Made by a program: the position numbers and the translations under genes. Shown piece after piece: positions 1-8,529 of a DNA stretch of 52,868 bases (its first letter is position 1; every line of letters starts with the position of its first letter). A model generated the notes under the pieces. That model was given only the letters and a program-made list of their open reading frames with translations. It searched no databases and was not told the origin of the DNA. This stretch comes from Kangiellaceae bacterium (lineage in GTDB: Bacteria > Pseudomonadota > Gammaproteobacteria > Enterobacterales > Kangiellaceae): positions 1 through 52,868 of the forward strand of contig JAHRVB010000086.1 in the NCBI GenBank assembly GCA_019090895.1, written 5' to 3'.

Positions 1-114
1 AAAAATCGTGAATATTACAATTTACTTTGTTTTTAATCAGAGTATCTTGCAGTTCGCGATTTTTGACTCCGCAAGTTATTGAATTATATTAAGTAGTGAT
101 AAGTAGAAGATGTT
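1..114. other. left-edge non-coding stretch
   Basis: These 114 bases precede the first gene. One forward frame is open from the window edge to a TGA near 88, but the roughly 26 residues match nothing I recognise, so I cannot say whether it is the tail of an upstream gene. No terminator or clear promoter is visible. Confidence 0.3.
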
Positions 115-939
115 ATGAAAGAAGTAGTACACGTCGTTAATAATCAGTTGGTTGGAGTTTATACCGAAAGTGAATACTCCACGGATAAAAATCGCCCCAC
201 AATTCTATTCTTAAATTCTGGACTTCTTCCTCATATTGGCCCTTATCGTCTTTACGTTAAATTGGCGCGTTCTTTTGCGAAACTAGGTTTCAACTGTTTT
301 AGGTTTGATCTGTCTGGCATCGGTGATAGTGAGAAACATAAAGATAGTAGGCTTTATAAATTACAACATCGAGGCGATATTAAAGACGTGATTGATTATT
401 TGCAGCAGGAGTGTGGCGATCAGTCCTTTATTGCGTTAGGTATTTGTACGGGTGCTGATAACGCTCATCAAACGTTGTATCGAGATGATCGAGTTGTTGG
501 CGCTGTCAGCATAGACGGATATACTTACCCAACTAAACGGTATTACTTTAACTATTACTTGCCGAAGTTATTTAGCTTAAGCTCTTGGATGACCTTGTTT
601 AGACTGACTGCTACAAAAATCTTTGCCGCAAAGAAAACGGAGAAAGAAGCGATATTTGAAGGCATTGATATGAGTTGGAATAAACCTCCTAAGAATAGAG
701 TGGAAAAAGAATTCCGCGATTTCATTCAAAAAGATAAAAGTTTACTTGCGGTTTACACCGCTAGTTGGCCGTATAACTATAAAGATCAGCTGTCTGATGT
801 ATTCTCCAGTATCCCATTTGGCTCAAATTTGCAAACCGCATATTTGGAGGACGCAGAGCATATCTTTCCACTCGCGGAAGACCGAGCTATTTTAACGGAT
901 GTTGTTTCCAATTGGTTGCAAGACCGATTTATAAGTTAA
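115..939 (+). CDS. alpha/beta hydrolase with cysteine nucleophile
   Basis: A 274-residue alpha/beta-hydrolase-fold protein resembling the serine-aminopeptidase-like hydrolases often found in polysaccharide or exosortase-linked loci. The strand-turn-strand start is followed by an oxyanion-type region (LNSGLLPHIGPYRLYV) and the LGFNCFRFDLSGIGDS segment. The nucleophile elbow reads G109-I-C111-T-G113, so cysteine stands where serine is usual, as in dienelactone hydrolases. A likely catalytic histidine is H249 in AEHIFP. There is no signal peptide, so it is probably cytoplasmic. The substrate is unknown. It stands alone, 311 bases before the Lrp-type regulator, and no partner gene gives its role. 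Confidence 0.7.
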   Translation: MKEVVHVVNNQLVGVYTESEYSTDKNRPTILFLNSGLLPHIGPYRLYVKLARSFAKLGFNCFRFDLSGIGDSEKHKDSRLYKLQHRGDIKDVIDYLQQECGDQSFIALGICTGADNAHQTLYRDDRVVGAVSIDGYTYPTKRYYFNYYLPKLFSLSSWMTLFRLTATKIFAAKKTEKEAIFEGIDMSWNKPPKNRVEKEFRDFIQKDKSLLAVYTASWPYNYKDQLSDVFSSIPFGSNLQTAYLEDAEHIFPLAEDRAILTDVVSNWLQDRFIS

Positions 940-1250
940 TTCCAGAGCTTTATATTTCTGTTTTTTAATAACTCTTTGTTTAACTCCCTGCCAATAAAAC
1001 AACTTCTAGTCAATTAAGTAGCTCCTTGCCTATTAAGTAACCCGCGTTATTTTTATTCTCATTTTGGCGTTCTTTTGATCGTCAATTACGTTTAGTCTGA
1101 GTATCTACTAAAAGTATCCCTTCGATTCTTCTGCAATATAGAGTTTGAGATGCTTGTCGGTGAATAAAGTTCGAAGAAATTACTATAATCCACATATTAA
1201 TTCGTATATATTCCAGTGTGCATTAATAACTTCGGCAGGAGTAAGGTGAA
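940..1250. other. intergenic region upstream of the Lrp-type regulator
   Basis: About 310 AT-rich bases with no credible gene. A good -10 match (TATAAT, 1184-1189) lies 62 bases before the regulator start, but I see no convincing -35 at normal spacing. The hydrolase gene has no clear hairpin terminator after it. Confidence 0.35.
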
Positions 1251-1730
1251 ATGATAGAATCTTCAGTAGTTAGTTTGGATGACAGCGATAAGGCCATTTT
1301 GGATGTATTACAAACTTCCGGCCGGATTAGGAACGTTGAATTGGCTGAGAGAGTTCATCTTTCTCCACCAGCAACCCACGCGAGAGTTAAACGTCTAGAA
1401 GATGAGGGCGTTATCGCTCGATATGCCGCTCATGTTGATCGAAACAAAATTGGCCAAGATTGTATGTGTTTTATTACCGTCAGTCTTGAGTTACATCAAC
1501 CCGACAAGTTAGAAGCTTTTTTTAATGCCATACAAGCACTGCCCGAAGTTTTGGAGTGCCATCATCTTACGGGTAATTACGATTACCTATTAAAAGTGGT
1601 TATAAGGAATAACCGTGAAATGGAGCGGTTCATTTCAAAAACATTGGTGCCGATGCCCGGAATGCAAAGAGTGAGTACCAGTGTGGTCCTTCGAGAGATA
1701 AAGAGTGATACGGCTATGCGATTAGAATAA
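1251..1730 (+). CDS. Lrp/AsnC-family transcriptional regulator
   Basis: A 159-residue feast/famine regulator. The N-terminal winged helix-turn-helix begins LDDSDKAILDVLQTSGRIRNVELAERVHLSPPATHARVKRLEDEGVI (about residues 9-57) and is followed by a RAM ligand-binding domain (about 70-145) with the usual GNYDYLLKVVI strand. The family binds amino acids and forms octamers. It lies 56 bases upstream of methionine gamma-lyase on the same strand. In Pseudomonas putida an Lrp-type protein, MdeR, activates the methionine gamma-lyase gene mdeA, so the same local role is likely here. The ATG is preceded by GGAGTAAGG, a strong ribosome binding site. Confidence 0.88.
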   Translation: MIESSVVSLDDSDKAILDVLQTSGRIRNVELAERVHLSPPATHARVKRLEDEGVIARYAAHVDRNKIGQDCMCFITVSLELHQPDKLEAFFNAIQALPEVLECHHLTGNYDYLLKVVIRNNREMERFISKTLVPMPGMQRVSTSVVLREIKSDTAMRLE

Positions 1731-1786
1731 TCGCTTGTAGGTCATAAACTCTCTTTGAAACACTTATTTTACAAACGAGAATTTAA

Positions 1787-2980
1787 ATGACCCAATCTAA
1801 ACATTTAGAAACCAACACCATCCATGCAGGCAAGATGCGAGACACCCAGCACGGCGCATTGTCGACGCCTATATACCAAACCTCTACTTTTGTATTCGAT
1901 AATGTTCAGCAGGGCTCTAACCGTTTTATGGGGGAGGAGGCTGGTTTTATTTATGGCAGACTCGGTAATCCTACGGTAAGGGAACTCGAACAAAAAATGG
2001 CTGCCTTAGAAAGCACCGAAGATGCGGCAGCGTTTGGTTCTGGCATGGGGGCCATTTGTTCGGTTCTATTGGCTAATTTAAACCATGGGGATCATATCGT
2101 CGCCAGTACTGCTTTGTATGGCTGTACGTTTGCTTTGCTGAATCACAAATTCAAAGATTTAGGAATTGAAGTGAGTTTTGTGGATATGGAAGATGAACAA
2201 TTAGTTCGTGCTGCCATCCAGTCAAACACAAAAGTCATTTTTCTAGAAACACCCGTTAACCCTAATTTGGTCGTGTTTGATATTAAAATGCTGGCGGCTA
2301 TTGCAAAAGAGAAATCAATTGTGTCGGTGGTTGATAATACCTTTATGTCCCCTGTACTGCAGAATCCGATTGAGCTTGGCATCGACATTGTTGTGCACAG
2401 CGCGACTAAGTACCTCAATGGGCATGGTGATGTGGTTGCAGGAATCGCTTGTGGTTCTAATGAACAGATTCAAAACATTAAGCTCACCACACTTAAAGAT
2501 ATGGGCGCGATAATTAGTCCTAATGATGCATGGTTAATCATAAGGGGCTTAAAAACCCTACACCTCAGAGTAGAAAGACACAGCCAAAATGCACAGGTAG
2601 TCGCAGAGCATCTCGAGCAACATCAGTCAATTAGCGATGTTTATTACCCAGGACTGGAATCTCATCCGGGCTTTAAATATATCGGTGATCAAATGAAGGC
2701 AGGTGGAGGGGTTATTGCTTTTGAGCTAAAAGGGACTTTTGAACAAGCAATGCTGTTTATGAATTCGCTCAAAATGTGTGTTATTGCAGTGAGTCTTGGT
2801 GATGCTGAAACCTTAATTCAACACCCTGCTAGTATGACTCATTCGCCTTATACTGACGAAGAAAGACGAGATGCTGGTATCACAGACACGTTAGTTAGAA
2901 TAGCGGTCGGGCTTGAGCATGTAGAAGATATCATTGGTGATATCGACCAAGCGCTTGTTGCCGCAAATATTAGTGGTTAA
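1787..2980 (+). CDS. megL: methionine gamma-lyase
   Basis: A 397-residue cytoplasmic PLP enzyme of the Cys/Met-metabolism (cystathionine gamma-synthase/lyase) family. Methionine gamma-lyase splits L-methionine into methanethiol, ammonia and 2-oxobutyrate. The PLP lysine is K208 in SATKYLNGHGD. C113 in LYGCTF is at the position of the cysteine (C116 in P. putida) that marks methionine gamma-lyases off from cystathionine lyases and synthases. GRLGNPT and the SLGDAETLIQHPASMTH segment are also family typical, and the length is normal. Together with the upstream Lrp-type regulator it forms a small methionine-catabolic unit. A homocysteine desulfhydrase activity is the main alternative. Confidence 0.88.
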   Translation: MTQSKHLETNTIHAGKMRDTQHGALSTPIYQTSTFVFDNVQQGSNRFMGEEAGFIYGRLGNPTVRELEQKMAALESTEDAAAFGSGMGAICSVLLANLNHGDHIVASTALYGCTFALLNHKFKDLGIEVSFVDMEDEQLVRAAIQSNTKVIFLETPVNPNLVVFDIKMLAAIAKEKSIVSVVDNTFMSPVLQNPIELGIDIVVHSATKYLNGHGDVVAGIACGSNEQIQNIKLTTLKDMGAIISPNDAWLIIRGLKTLHLRVERHSQNAQVVAEHLEQHQSISDVYYPGLESHPGFKYIGDQMKAGGGVIAFELKGTFEQAMLFMNSLKMCVIAVSLGDAETLIQHPASMTHSPYTDEERRDAGITDTLVRIAVGLEHVEDIIGDIDQALVAANISG

Positions 2981-3170
2981 GTCATTAACTCACTTGATTT
3001 GTTAAAAACGTAAGTTTTGGCAATGCTTGTTTTGGAAATGTAAGTCTTTTAATAGCGACCAACCCTTGAGTCGAGGGATTTGGTTCTATTTGGCGTGAAA
3101 CAGTGTAAAACTTTGCTTTTAAAGATTGTGAGTGCTAATCTCTATATGTAGAGTTTGATTGGAGAGCGCA

Positions 3171-3569
3171 ATGCACGCCCAAATAGAGAGTAACCAAAGT
3201 ACAACTCATGACATGCTAGTGCAAGCTGGCCTTCAGTTCTTTTTTAGCTTAGCCGATAAATGGCTGTTAAATGTCGAGCAACAACGTATTTTATTGGGTG
3301 GTATTCCAGAGTCGACTTATCATAAGTTGAAAAAGACAGGCACGGGCAATTTGAGTGCAGATCAACTCGACAGAATTAGCTACTTGATGGGAATTTTTAA
3401 AGATTTAAATATACTGTTACCCAGCGAGAAAGCGGCAAATGAATGGGTTAACAAACCAAATCTAGCACCGTTATTCTGCGGTCAAACAGCGTTAGAAAGG
3501 ATGCTTTCGGGAAAAATCATCGATCTCGCTCAGATAAGACAATATTTAGACGCTGAAAGAGGCGCTTAA
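3171..3569 (+). CDS. MbcA/ParS/Xre-type antitoxin (DUF2384)
   Basis: A 132-residue protein of the MbcA/ParS/Xre antitoxin family that pairs with RES-domain toxins. The N-terminal half is an Xre-like helical region (about residues 25-80). The C-terminal DUF2384 segment, with ANEWVNKPNLAPLFCGQTALERMLSG, supplies the toxin-blocking helix. I place the start at the ATG at 3171, because GGAG at 3161-3164 is spaced correctly for it, not at the in-frame TTG 12 bases earlier. The toxin gene starts 10 bases after its stop. The antitoxin probably represses the pair, but no clear operator dyad is visible upstream. Confidence 0.85.
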   Translation: MHAQIESNQSTTHDMLVQAGLQFFFSLADKWLLNVEQQRILLGGIPESTYHKLKKTGTGNLSADQLDRISYLMGIFKDLNILLPSEKAANEWVNKPNLAPLFCGQTALERMLSGKIIDLAQIRQYLDAERGA

Positions 3570-3579
3570 CGTTAATAGC

Positions 3580-4371
3580 ATGGATGCGACCGATACTGAT
3601 TTGAAAAATACGGATTCAACAAATACAAATTCAAATAATACGGATCCGAATAATACTGATTCGAACAATACTGATTCGAAAAATCTAGAGTTAGACAATA
3701 TTACACAAACCAAACTCACTTGGTCTTCAGCCTATCGTATTATCCCCTCGTGTTTTCCACCGATTAATTTTTTCGAAAATATGGTGTCGCCTGACTTAAT
3801 GGATGCCGCATTTGTTTTGGAGTCAAGAACGAACGATCGTTTAAGAAATGAGGTCGGCGAAATTGCTTTAGTTCCTCATGAGGAGCGTATTGTAGGAGGA
3901 GGGGCATCGCCAATCATGGCGGCATTTACTCATATTGGTAAAGAGTCTCGATTTACCGACGGTAATAATTTTGGAATTTTTTACGCCGCTCGAACTAAAC
4001 AAACGGCAATTGTTGAAACCTGTTATCACCGTGCTCGATTTCTTTCTTTCACCAACGAAGAACCTGGCGTGACCTCAATGAGGTGTTACGCGACTAAACC
4101 CTTAAAGTCCATGGTGGATATTCGTAATGGCTATTCAGAGCTTCATAATCCTAATAGTTACATTGCTTCCCAAGCATTTGGTTGGCAAATGAAACAACAG
4201 CAACGGCACGGCATTATTTACTCGTCAGTGAGACATCCTGGACATGATTGCATTGCCGTACTGAAACCAAAAGCGATTGGACTATGCAAACAATCGACTC
4301 ACTATGAATACCATTGGAACGGTGAGAAAATCGAACATGTGATTGAAAAAATCAAAGTGAAACTGCCGTAA
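3580..4371 (+). CDS. RES-domain toxin with repetitive N-terminus
   Basis: A 263-residue RES-domain protein, the toxin of a RES-Xre module. Characterised members such as MbcT and ParT break down or modify NAD+ or ADP-ribosylate targets. The RES domain spans about residues 45-255. It has the conserved arginine in SAYRIIPS, the glutamate in TAIVETCYHRARF and the serine in GIIYSSVRHPG. The first 40 residues are a low-complexity Asn/Thr/Asp/Ser tract encoded by a 15-bp tandem repeat, which is unusual for the family. The ATG has no strong Shine-Dalgarno, so translation may depend on coupling to the antitoxin 10 bases upstream. No other ATG lies before the domain. Confidence 0.83.
   Translation: MDATDTDLKNTDSTNTNSNNTDPNNTDSNNTDSKNLELDNITQTKLTWSSAYRIIPSCFPPINFFENMVSPDLMDAAFVLESRTNDRLRNEVGEIALVPHEERIVGGGASPIMAAFTHIGKESRFTDGNNFGIFYAARTKQTAIVETCYHRARFLSFTNEEPGVTSMRCYATKPLKSMVDIRNGYSELHNPNSYIASQAFGWQMKQQQRHGIIYSSVRHPGHDCIAVLKPKAIGLCKQSTHYEYHWNGEKIEHVIEKIKVKLP
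3607..3681 (+). repeat. 15-bp tandem repeat, five copies
   Basis: Five head-to-tail copies of a 15-bp unit, consensus AATACGGATTCGAAC, lie within the toxin reading frame and encode an N-T-D/N-S/P-N pentapeptide array. The copies differ at a few positions. Because the unit is a multiple of three, changes in copy number would keep the frame. Confidence 0.85.
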
Positions 4372-4417
4372 AAACTAGCGCATTTTCGTTATGTGGCCTT
4401 TTAACACGGTCATTTAA

Positions 4418-4446
4418 TTCCCTGCTTTTTTACTAATAGCAGGGAA
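4418..4446. terminator. stem-loop between convergent toxin and iolA
   Basis: A perfect 9-bp inverted repeat (TTCCCTGCT / AGCAGGGAA) with an 11-base loop sits between two convergent stop codons (4371 and 4460). It lacks a strong T-tract on either side, so it is a probable but not certain bidirectional terminator. Confidence 0.5.
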
Positions 4447-4459
4447 GTTAAAAGAATTA

Positions 4460-5962
4460 TTATTTCATGGTTGGCATGGTAAAAGTATTGGTTGTTTGCT
4501 CTCCTTTGGGCCATCGAGCTGTCACTGTTTTCATTTTGGTATAAAAACGAACACCATCATTGCCGTGAACGTTGAGTGGTCCAAACACCGACCGCTTCCA
4601 GCCACCAAAACTATGAAAAGCCATCGGCACAGGAATAGGGATGTTAACGCCGACCATACCGACTTGAATTTGTTCACAGAACTGTCTTGCACTGTCACCA
4701 TCTGAAGTGAAAATAGAAGTCCCATTTCCAAACTCATGGTTGTTAATTAAGTCAACCGCCTCTTCGTAGGTTTTTACTCTCACAATACAAAGCACAGGAC
4801 CAAATATTTCCTCGTTATAAATTCGCATCCCCGGTTTAACATTGTCAAATAGGGTCGGTCCTACAAAATAACCATTCTCATGATCTTTTACCGAAAACTC
4901 TCGACCATCTACGACTAAACTTGCACCTTCTTCCACGCCGAAGTTAATGTAATCGACGACTTTTTTTGCATGCACTTTACTCACTAATGGGCCCATATGG
5001 GGTTCTTCGGCGAGACCGCTACCAGGACCAACAATCATTGTTGCGATTTCACTCTTAATATTCTCAATCAAATTGTCGGCTGTTTCTTCACCGACACAAA
5101 CGGCAACCGATATTGCCATGCAACGTTCTCCGGCTGAACCGTATGCGGCCCCCATTAAGGCAGAGGTCACTTGTTCTGTTTGAGCGTCGGGCATGACTAA
5201 CATATGATTTTTTGCACCACCCAAGGCTTGAACTCTTTTTCCGTGCTTGCTTCCCGTTGCGTAGATATACTCCGCTATTGGTGTTGAACCAACAAAACTA
5301 ACCGCATGCACTCTTTTATCTTCAAGTAATACATCAACGGCTTCTTTGTCGCCGTTTACGATATTAAATACGCCATCGGGTAATCCCGCTTGTTTTAACA
5401 ATTCAGCAACTCGCATAATGACAGTGGGATCTTTTTCGGATGGTTTCATTATAAAAGTATTACCACAGGCAATAGCTATCGGAAACATCCACATCGGCAC
5501 CATGACTGGAAAATTAAAGGGCGATATACCGGCACAAACACCCAGTGGTTGCATCAGGGAAAAACTGTCAACACCACGGCCAACATTGAGGGAGTGTTCG
5601 CCTTTTAATAGGTGAGGAATACCACAGGCAAATTCAATAACTTCTATACCTCGAGTGAGTTCGCCTTTTGCATCCGACAACACTTTTCCGTGTTCAAGTG
5701 TTATCAGTTGAGCAAGTTCATCAATATGCTCTTCAACCAACGCTTTAAAACGAAACATAACCCGAGCGCGATTGAGGGGGGTTACATTGCGCCATGTTTC
5801 GAACGCATTTTGTGCTATCCCAATAACATCGAGAGTCTCATCAGAGGTCGCGAGAGATACTTTAGAAGTAAGCTCACCGGTTGCTGGATTAAACACACCA
5901 CTGTGTCGTTCACTTTTACTCGAAGTTTCTATTCCGCTTATAAAGTTGCCTAGTAATTTCAT
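4460..5962 (-). CDS. iolA: methylmalonate/malonate semialdehyde dehydrogenase (CoA-acylating)
   Basis: A 500-residue NAD-dependent, CoA-acylating aldehyde dehydrogenase. In inositol catabolism IolA converts malonate semialdehyde to acetyl-CoA and CO2. The same family (MmsA) acts on methylmalonate semialdehyde in valine breakdown. Visible landmarks are ISPFNFPVMVP (N150), MKPSE (K173), SFVGSTPIA and the catalytic cysteine C281 in GSAGERCMAIS. The length is normal. It is the last gene of the leftward iolC-iolD-iolE-phytase-iolA arm, 138 bases after the phytase gene. The context favours the iolA role, but a dual role with valine degradation cannot be excluded. Confidence 0.9.
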   Translation of the reverse strand: MKLLGNFISGIETSSKSERHSGVFNPATGELTSKVSLATSDETLDVIGIAQNAFETWRNVTPLNRARVMFRFKALVEEHIDELAQLITLEHGKVLSDAKGELTRGIEVIEFACGIPHLLKGEHSLNVGRGVDSFSLMQPLGVCAGISPFNFPVMVPMWMFPIAIACGNTFIMKPSEKDPTVIMRVAELLKQAGLPDGVFNIVNGDKEAVDVLLEDKRVHAVSFVGSTPIAEYIYATGSKHGKRVQALGGAKNHMLVMPDAQTEQVTSALMGAAYGSAGERCMAISVAVCVGEETADNLIENIKSEIATMIVGPGSGLAEEPHMGPLVSKVHAKKVVDYINFGVEEGASLVVDGREFSVKDHENGYFVGPTLFDNVKPGMRIYNEEIFGPVLCIVRVKTYEEAVDLINNHEFGNGTSIFTSDGDSARQFCEQIQVGMVGVNIPIPVPMAFHSFGGWKRSVFGPLNVHGNDGVRFYTKMKTVTARWPKGEQTTNTFTMPTMK

Positions 5963-6100
5963 ATGATTTTTCTTTCTCTCTCGGTAGAGGTTGATGTTAT
6001 TTCTTTAAACGAAGCCATCGAACACAATTGAATCGAAGAAATGGCTTTAACTATTTTGTTAAAGCCATGTGTTTCTATAATGGAAAATAATGATTGAGTG

Positions 6101-7459
6101 CTATTTCCGGTTCATATCTTCTGTATTAATATTGAGCTTTAATTTAGTAGCAATATTTCTCCAAGAAACATATTTAAAGTTAGTACTTTCTCTCTTTGGA
6201 TCCTGTTTTGAATTCGCTGGTGGCTGGTTGTCGCCGTCTTGCATAATTAAAACGCCTTGGTCAAACTCTCCGCCCAAATTATTGTTAACCACCATCATGC
6301 CGTCAGTCTCATTGACTCCGTCAATATCGCCGTCGGCAACAGTGAATGAGTTGACATAGTCATTCTCACCTTCACGCGTGTATACGGCAATCGTATTGTT
6401 GCCCTGGCTCGACGCCAATAAGTAACCCTTGCCATCTCCGCCGTCATACAATGTTAATCCTTCAGCATCGGCGATTAATTCGTCGTCACCAAATCCGAGG
6501 TCCTTGTCGTTATGTAATTGACACAAATACTCGTCCTCGGCTGGATCCCAAATTCGTGCGTAGGGCACTCCAAAGTCTTTAACTTTTGCAAATAGTTTCC
6601 ATTTTTCGGAATTGCTTGGGTCGTTGAGGCTTACTTTCCAAATGCCAACGTCTTCTTGAGCGAGATATAATGCGTTGTTTGTGGTATCGGCGACTATACC
6701 CTCTAAATGGGGATATTCGCCATCATCATCAGCGCAAGGTTTCCACTGGGTTTTATTGGCTAAGGTAAAGGTCGTTGGGAAATCCAAAGTCGCGATGTTC
6801 TTATAATTAATTTGGCCGTTCCCATTGTCAAATAATTCTAACTGAACAACTCGAGTGGTACTATTTTGACTAACAAAAGCGATAGCCTTATCCGTCTTAG
6901 TAGATGCTAGCCCATAAGCGGTCAGTCCTTGATTAATTTCTTGCTGATTAGTTGCAAAAATTAATGGCGCAGCATCAGCGGTAACGTCGGTTAAAAAGTT
7001 ATTTCCTTCACCATAACTGATGGTGTAAATGGCTAACTTGTCGAGCCCTCTATCTGAAATCACTACCAGATCGACTTGTTTTCCATTCAATTCAAAACCA
7101 TAAATAAGGTCGGCATTGTTGAGGCGTCCTGCTTTATTTTTACAGGGGGTCTTGTCATCTTTACAGGCTGGTGCACTGGCCGGTTCAATATATTGGAGTA
7201 GCTTTCCGTTTAGGTCGTAGACATCGATGCCACCTTTTTTTAGTGTTGTAACGACTAAGCTCTTGGATTTGTCCGTTGGATGAATCCAAATTGCTGGGTC
7301 GTCGACGTCAGTATTGTTTCCTGCATCATCGCTATAATGTGAGCGTGTTTCTAACGATGGTGTCACTTCTATCATTTCCTGTTCAGCCTGGGCGCAACTT
7401 GAAAGAATAAGAGCAGCAAAAATAGAAAATGTGAAAGGTGATTTTGATAATTTGTTCAT
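6101..7459 (-). CDS. beta-propeller phytase, lipoprotein
   Basis: A 452-residue 3-phytase of the calcium-dependent beta-propeller (BPP) family, which removes phosphates from myo-inositol hexakisphosphate. Family signatures are DDPAIWIHP (residues 53-61) and GRLNNADLIYGF (111-122), followed by repeated blades with acidic calcium- and phosphate-binding motifs (for example HLEGIVAD and DAEGLTLYDGG). The N-terminus is a lipoprotein signal with lipobox LSSC (Cys22), and the alanine after it suggests outer-membrane sorting. The start has GAGGA seven bases upstream. It lies inside the inositol catabolic operon between iolE and iolA, which strongly suggests that phytate is the intended inositol source. 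Confidence 0.9.
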   Translation of the reverse strand: MNKLSKSPFTFSIFAALILSSCAQAEQEMIEVTPSLETRSHYSDDAGNNTDVDDPAIWIHPTDKSKSLVVTTLKKGGIDVYDLNGKLLQYIEPASAPACKDDKTPCKNKAGRLNNADLIYGFELNGKQVDLVVISDRGLDKLAIYTISYGEGNNFLTDVTADAAPLIFATNQQEINQGLTAYGLASTKTDKAIAFVSQNSTTRVVQLELFDNGNGQINYKNIATLDFPTTFTLANKTQWKPCADDDGEYPHLEGIVADTTNNALYLAQEDVGIWKVSLNDPSNSEKWKLFAKVKDFGVPYARIWDPAEDEYLCQLHNDKDLGFGDDELIADAEGLTLYDGGDGKGYLLASSQGNNTIAVYTREGENDYVNSFTVADGDIDGVNETDGMMVVNNNLGGEFDQGVLIMQDGDNQPPANSKQDPKRESTNFKYVSWRNIATKLKLNINTEDMNRK

Positions 7460-7584
7460 GGTCTGTTCCTCTTTTGTTAGGTCGTTCTAGCATACCTAGC
7501 AGTCAATTAAACGAAGGTGTTCTAAGCATTAACAATTGTTCATTTAAACGACTTGAAATTCGAATTACTTTTAACGATTAATCA

Positions 7585-8481
7585 TTAGTGGAGAGGGAGC
7601 TCAGCCAGTTGAGCAACCTTAATAATATTGTTAAAGCCCAGTTTTGCGTATGTCAATGGTTCGGCAATGGCAGGGTCTTGTTCGGCCTCTACCACTAACC
7701 AACCGCTGTAGTTGCTTTCTCTTAGCGCTTTAAACAGTGGCAAGTAATCAATGTCTCCGTCACCAGGAACAGTGAAAACCCCATTTAAAACAGAATCCAA
7801 AAAGCTCATGTTTTTGTTCTTTGAATATTCTAGTATTTCTTTTCGAACATCCTTTACATGAATATGAATAATGCGGTGGCTATATTTAATAAACTCACTA
7901 ACGGGATCACCTCCCGCATAGGTGAGGTGTCCTGTATCAAGTAACAATCCTAAAGAGTCGCCTGTATGTTTCATCAGCAATGAAATATCGTTGGACGTTT
8001 CGATGACTGTGCCCATATGGTGATGATAAGCAAGTTGTACTCCTTGACTCAAACAGTAGTCGGCGACTTGTGTTAATCGGTTTCCGTAATCGCTCCAATC
8101 ATCATTTGCAAGTGTGGGTCGATTTGACAGTGGTGTATGTTGTTCTCCATGAACGCAGCCCGTTACTTCACAGTAAACCATGATCTTTGAACCACACTCC
8201 TTTAGCAATTGCAGATGTTTTTCAATGGCAGCGATTTCATCTTCGACACTGTGCTCTAATAGCTTTCCACTGTACCAGCCAGAAACGAGTGCGAGCTTAT
8301 GTTTTTCTAAAATGCGATTGAGTTCTTTGCTTTGACGAGGAAACTTATTACCCAGTTCAAAACCAGCATATCCCGCTAGTTTTCCTTCGCTTAAACATTG
8401 GGTTAATGATGTTTGTGCTCCTAACGAAGGTAAATCATCATTGGTCCAAGTTAAAGGATTGATTCCAACGCGTATTGTCAT
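7585..8481 (-). CDS. iolE: inosose dehydratase
   Basis: A 298-residue TIM-barrel protein of the AP-endonuclease-2/xylose-isomerase-like superfamily. IolE removes water from 2-keto-myo-inositol (scyllo-inosose) to give 3D-(3,5/4)-trihydroxycyclohexane-1,2-dione. The opening VGINPLTWTNDDLPSLG, the EVTGCVHGEQHTPLSNRP segment, AYHHHMGTVIE and LLLDTGHLTYAGGDP are characteristic. I choose the ATG at 8481, which has AAGAGA at good spacing and gives the usual family length of about 297. An in-frame TTG at 8499 would add six residues. It lies between iolD and the phytase gene. Confidence 0.92.
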   Translation of the reverse strand: MTIRVGINPLTWTNDDLPSLGAQTSLTQCLSEGKLAGYAGFELGNKFPRQSKELNRILEKHKLALVSGWYSGKLLEHSVEDEIAAIEKHLQLLKECGSKIMVYCEVTGCVHGEQHTPLSNRPTLANDDWSDYGNRLTQVADYCLSQGVQLAYHHHMGTVIETSNDISLLMKHTGDSLGLLLDTGHLTYAGGDPVSEFIKYSHRIIHIHVKDVRKEILEYSKNKNMSFLDSVLNGVFTVPGDGDIDYLPLFKALRESNYSGWLVVEAEQDPAIAEPLTYAKLGFNNIIKVAQLAELPLH

Positions 8482-8529
8482 AATTTTATCTCTTGTCAAT
8501 GGTGCGAGTTTTCTTGATTACTCTAAAAT

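Noticed and set aside
3607-3681. Possible CRISPR-like array
   Set aside because: The units are contiguous 15-bp coding repeats without spacers, so this is a tandem coding repeat.
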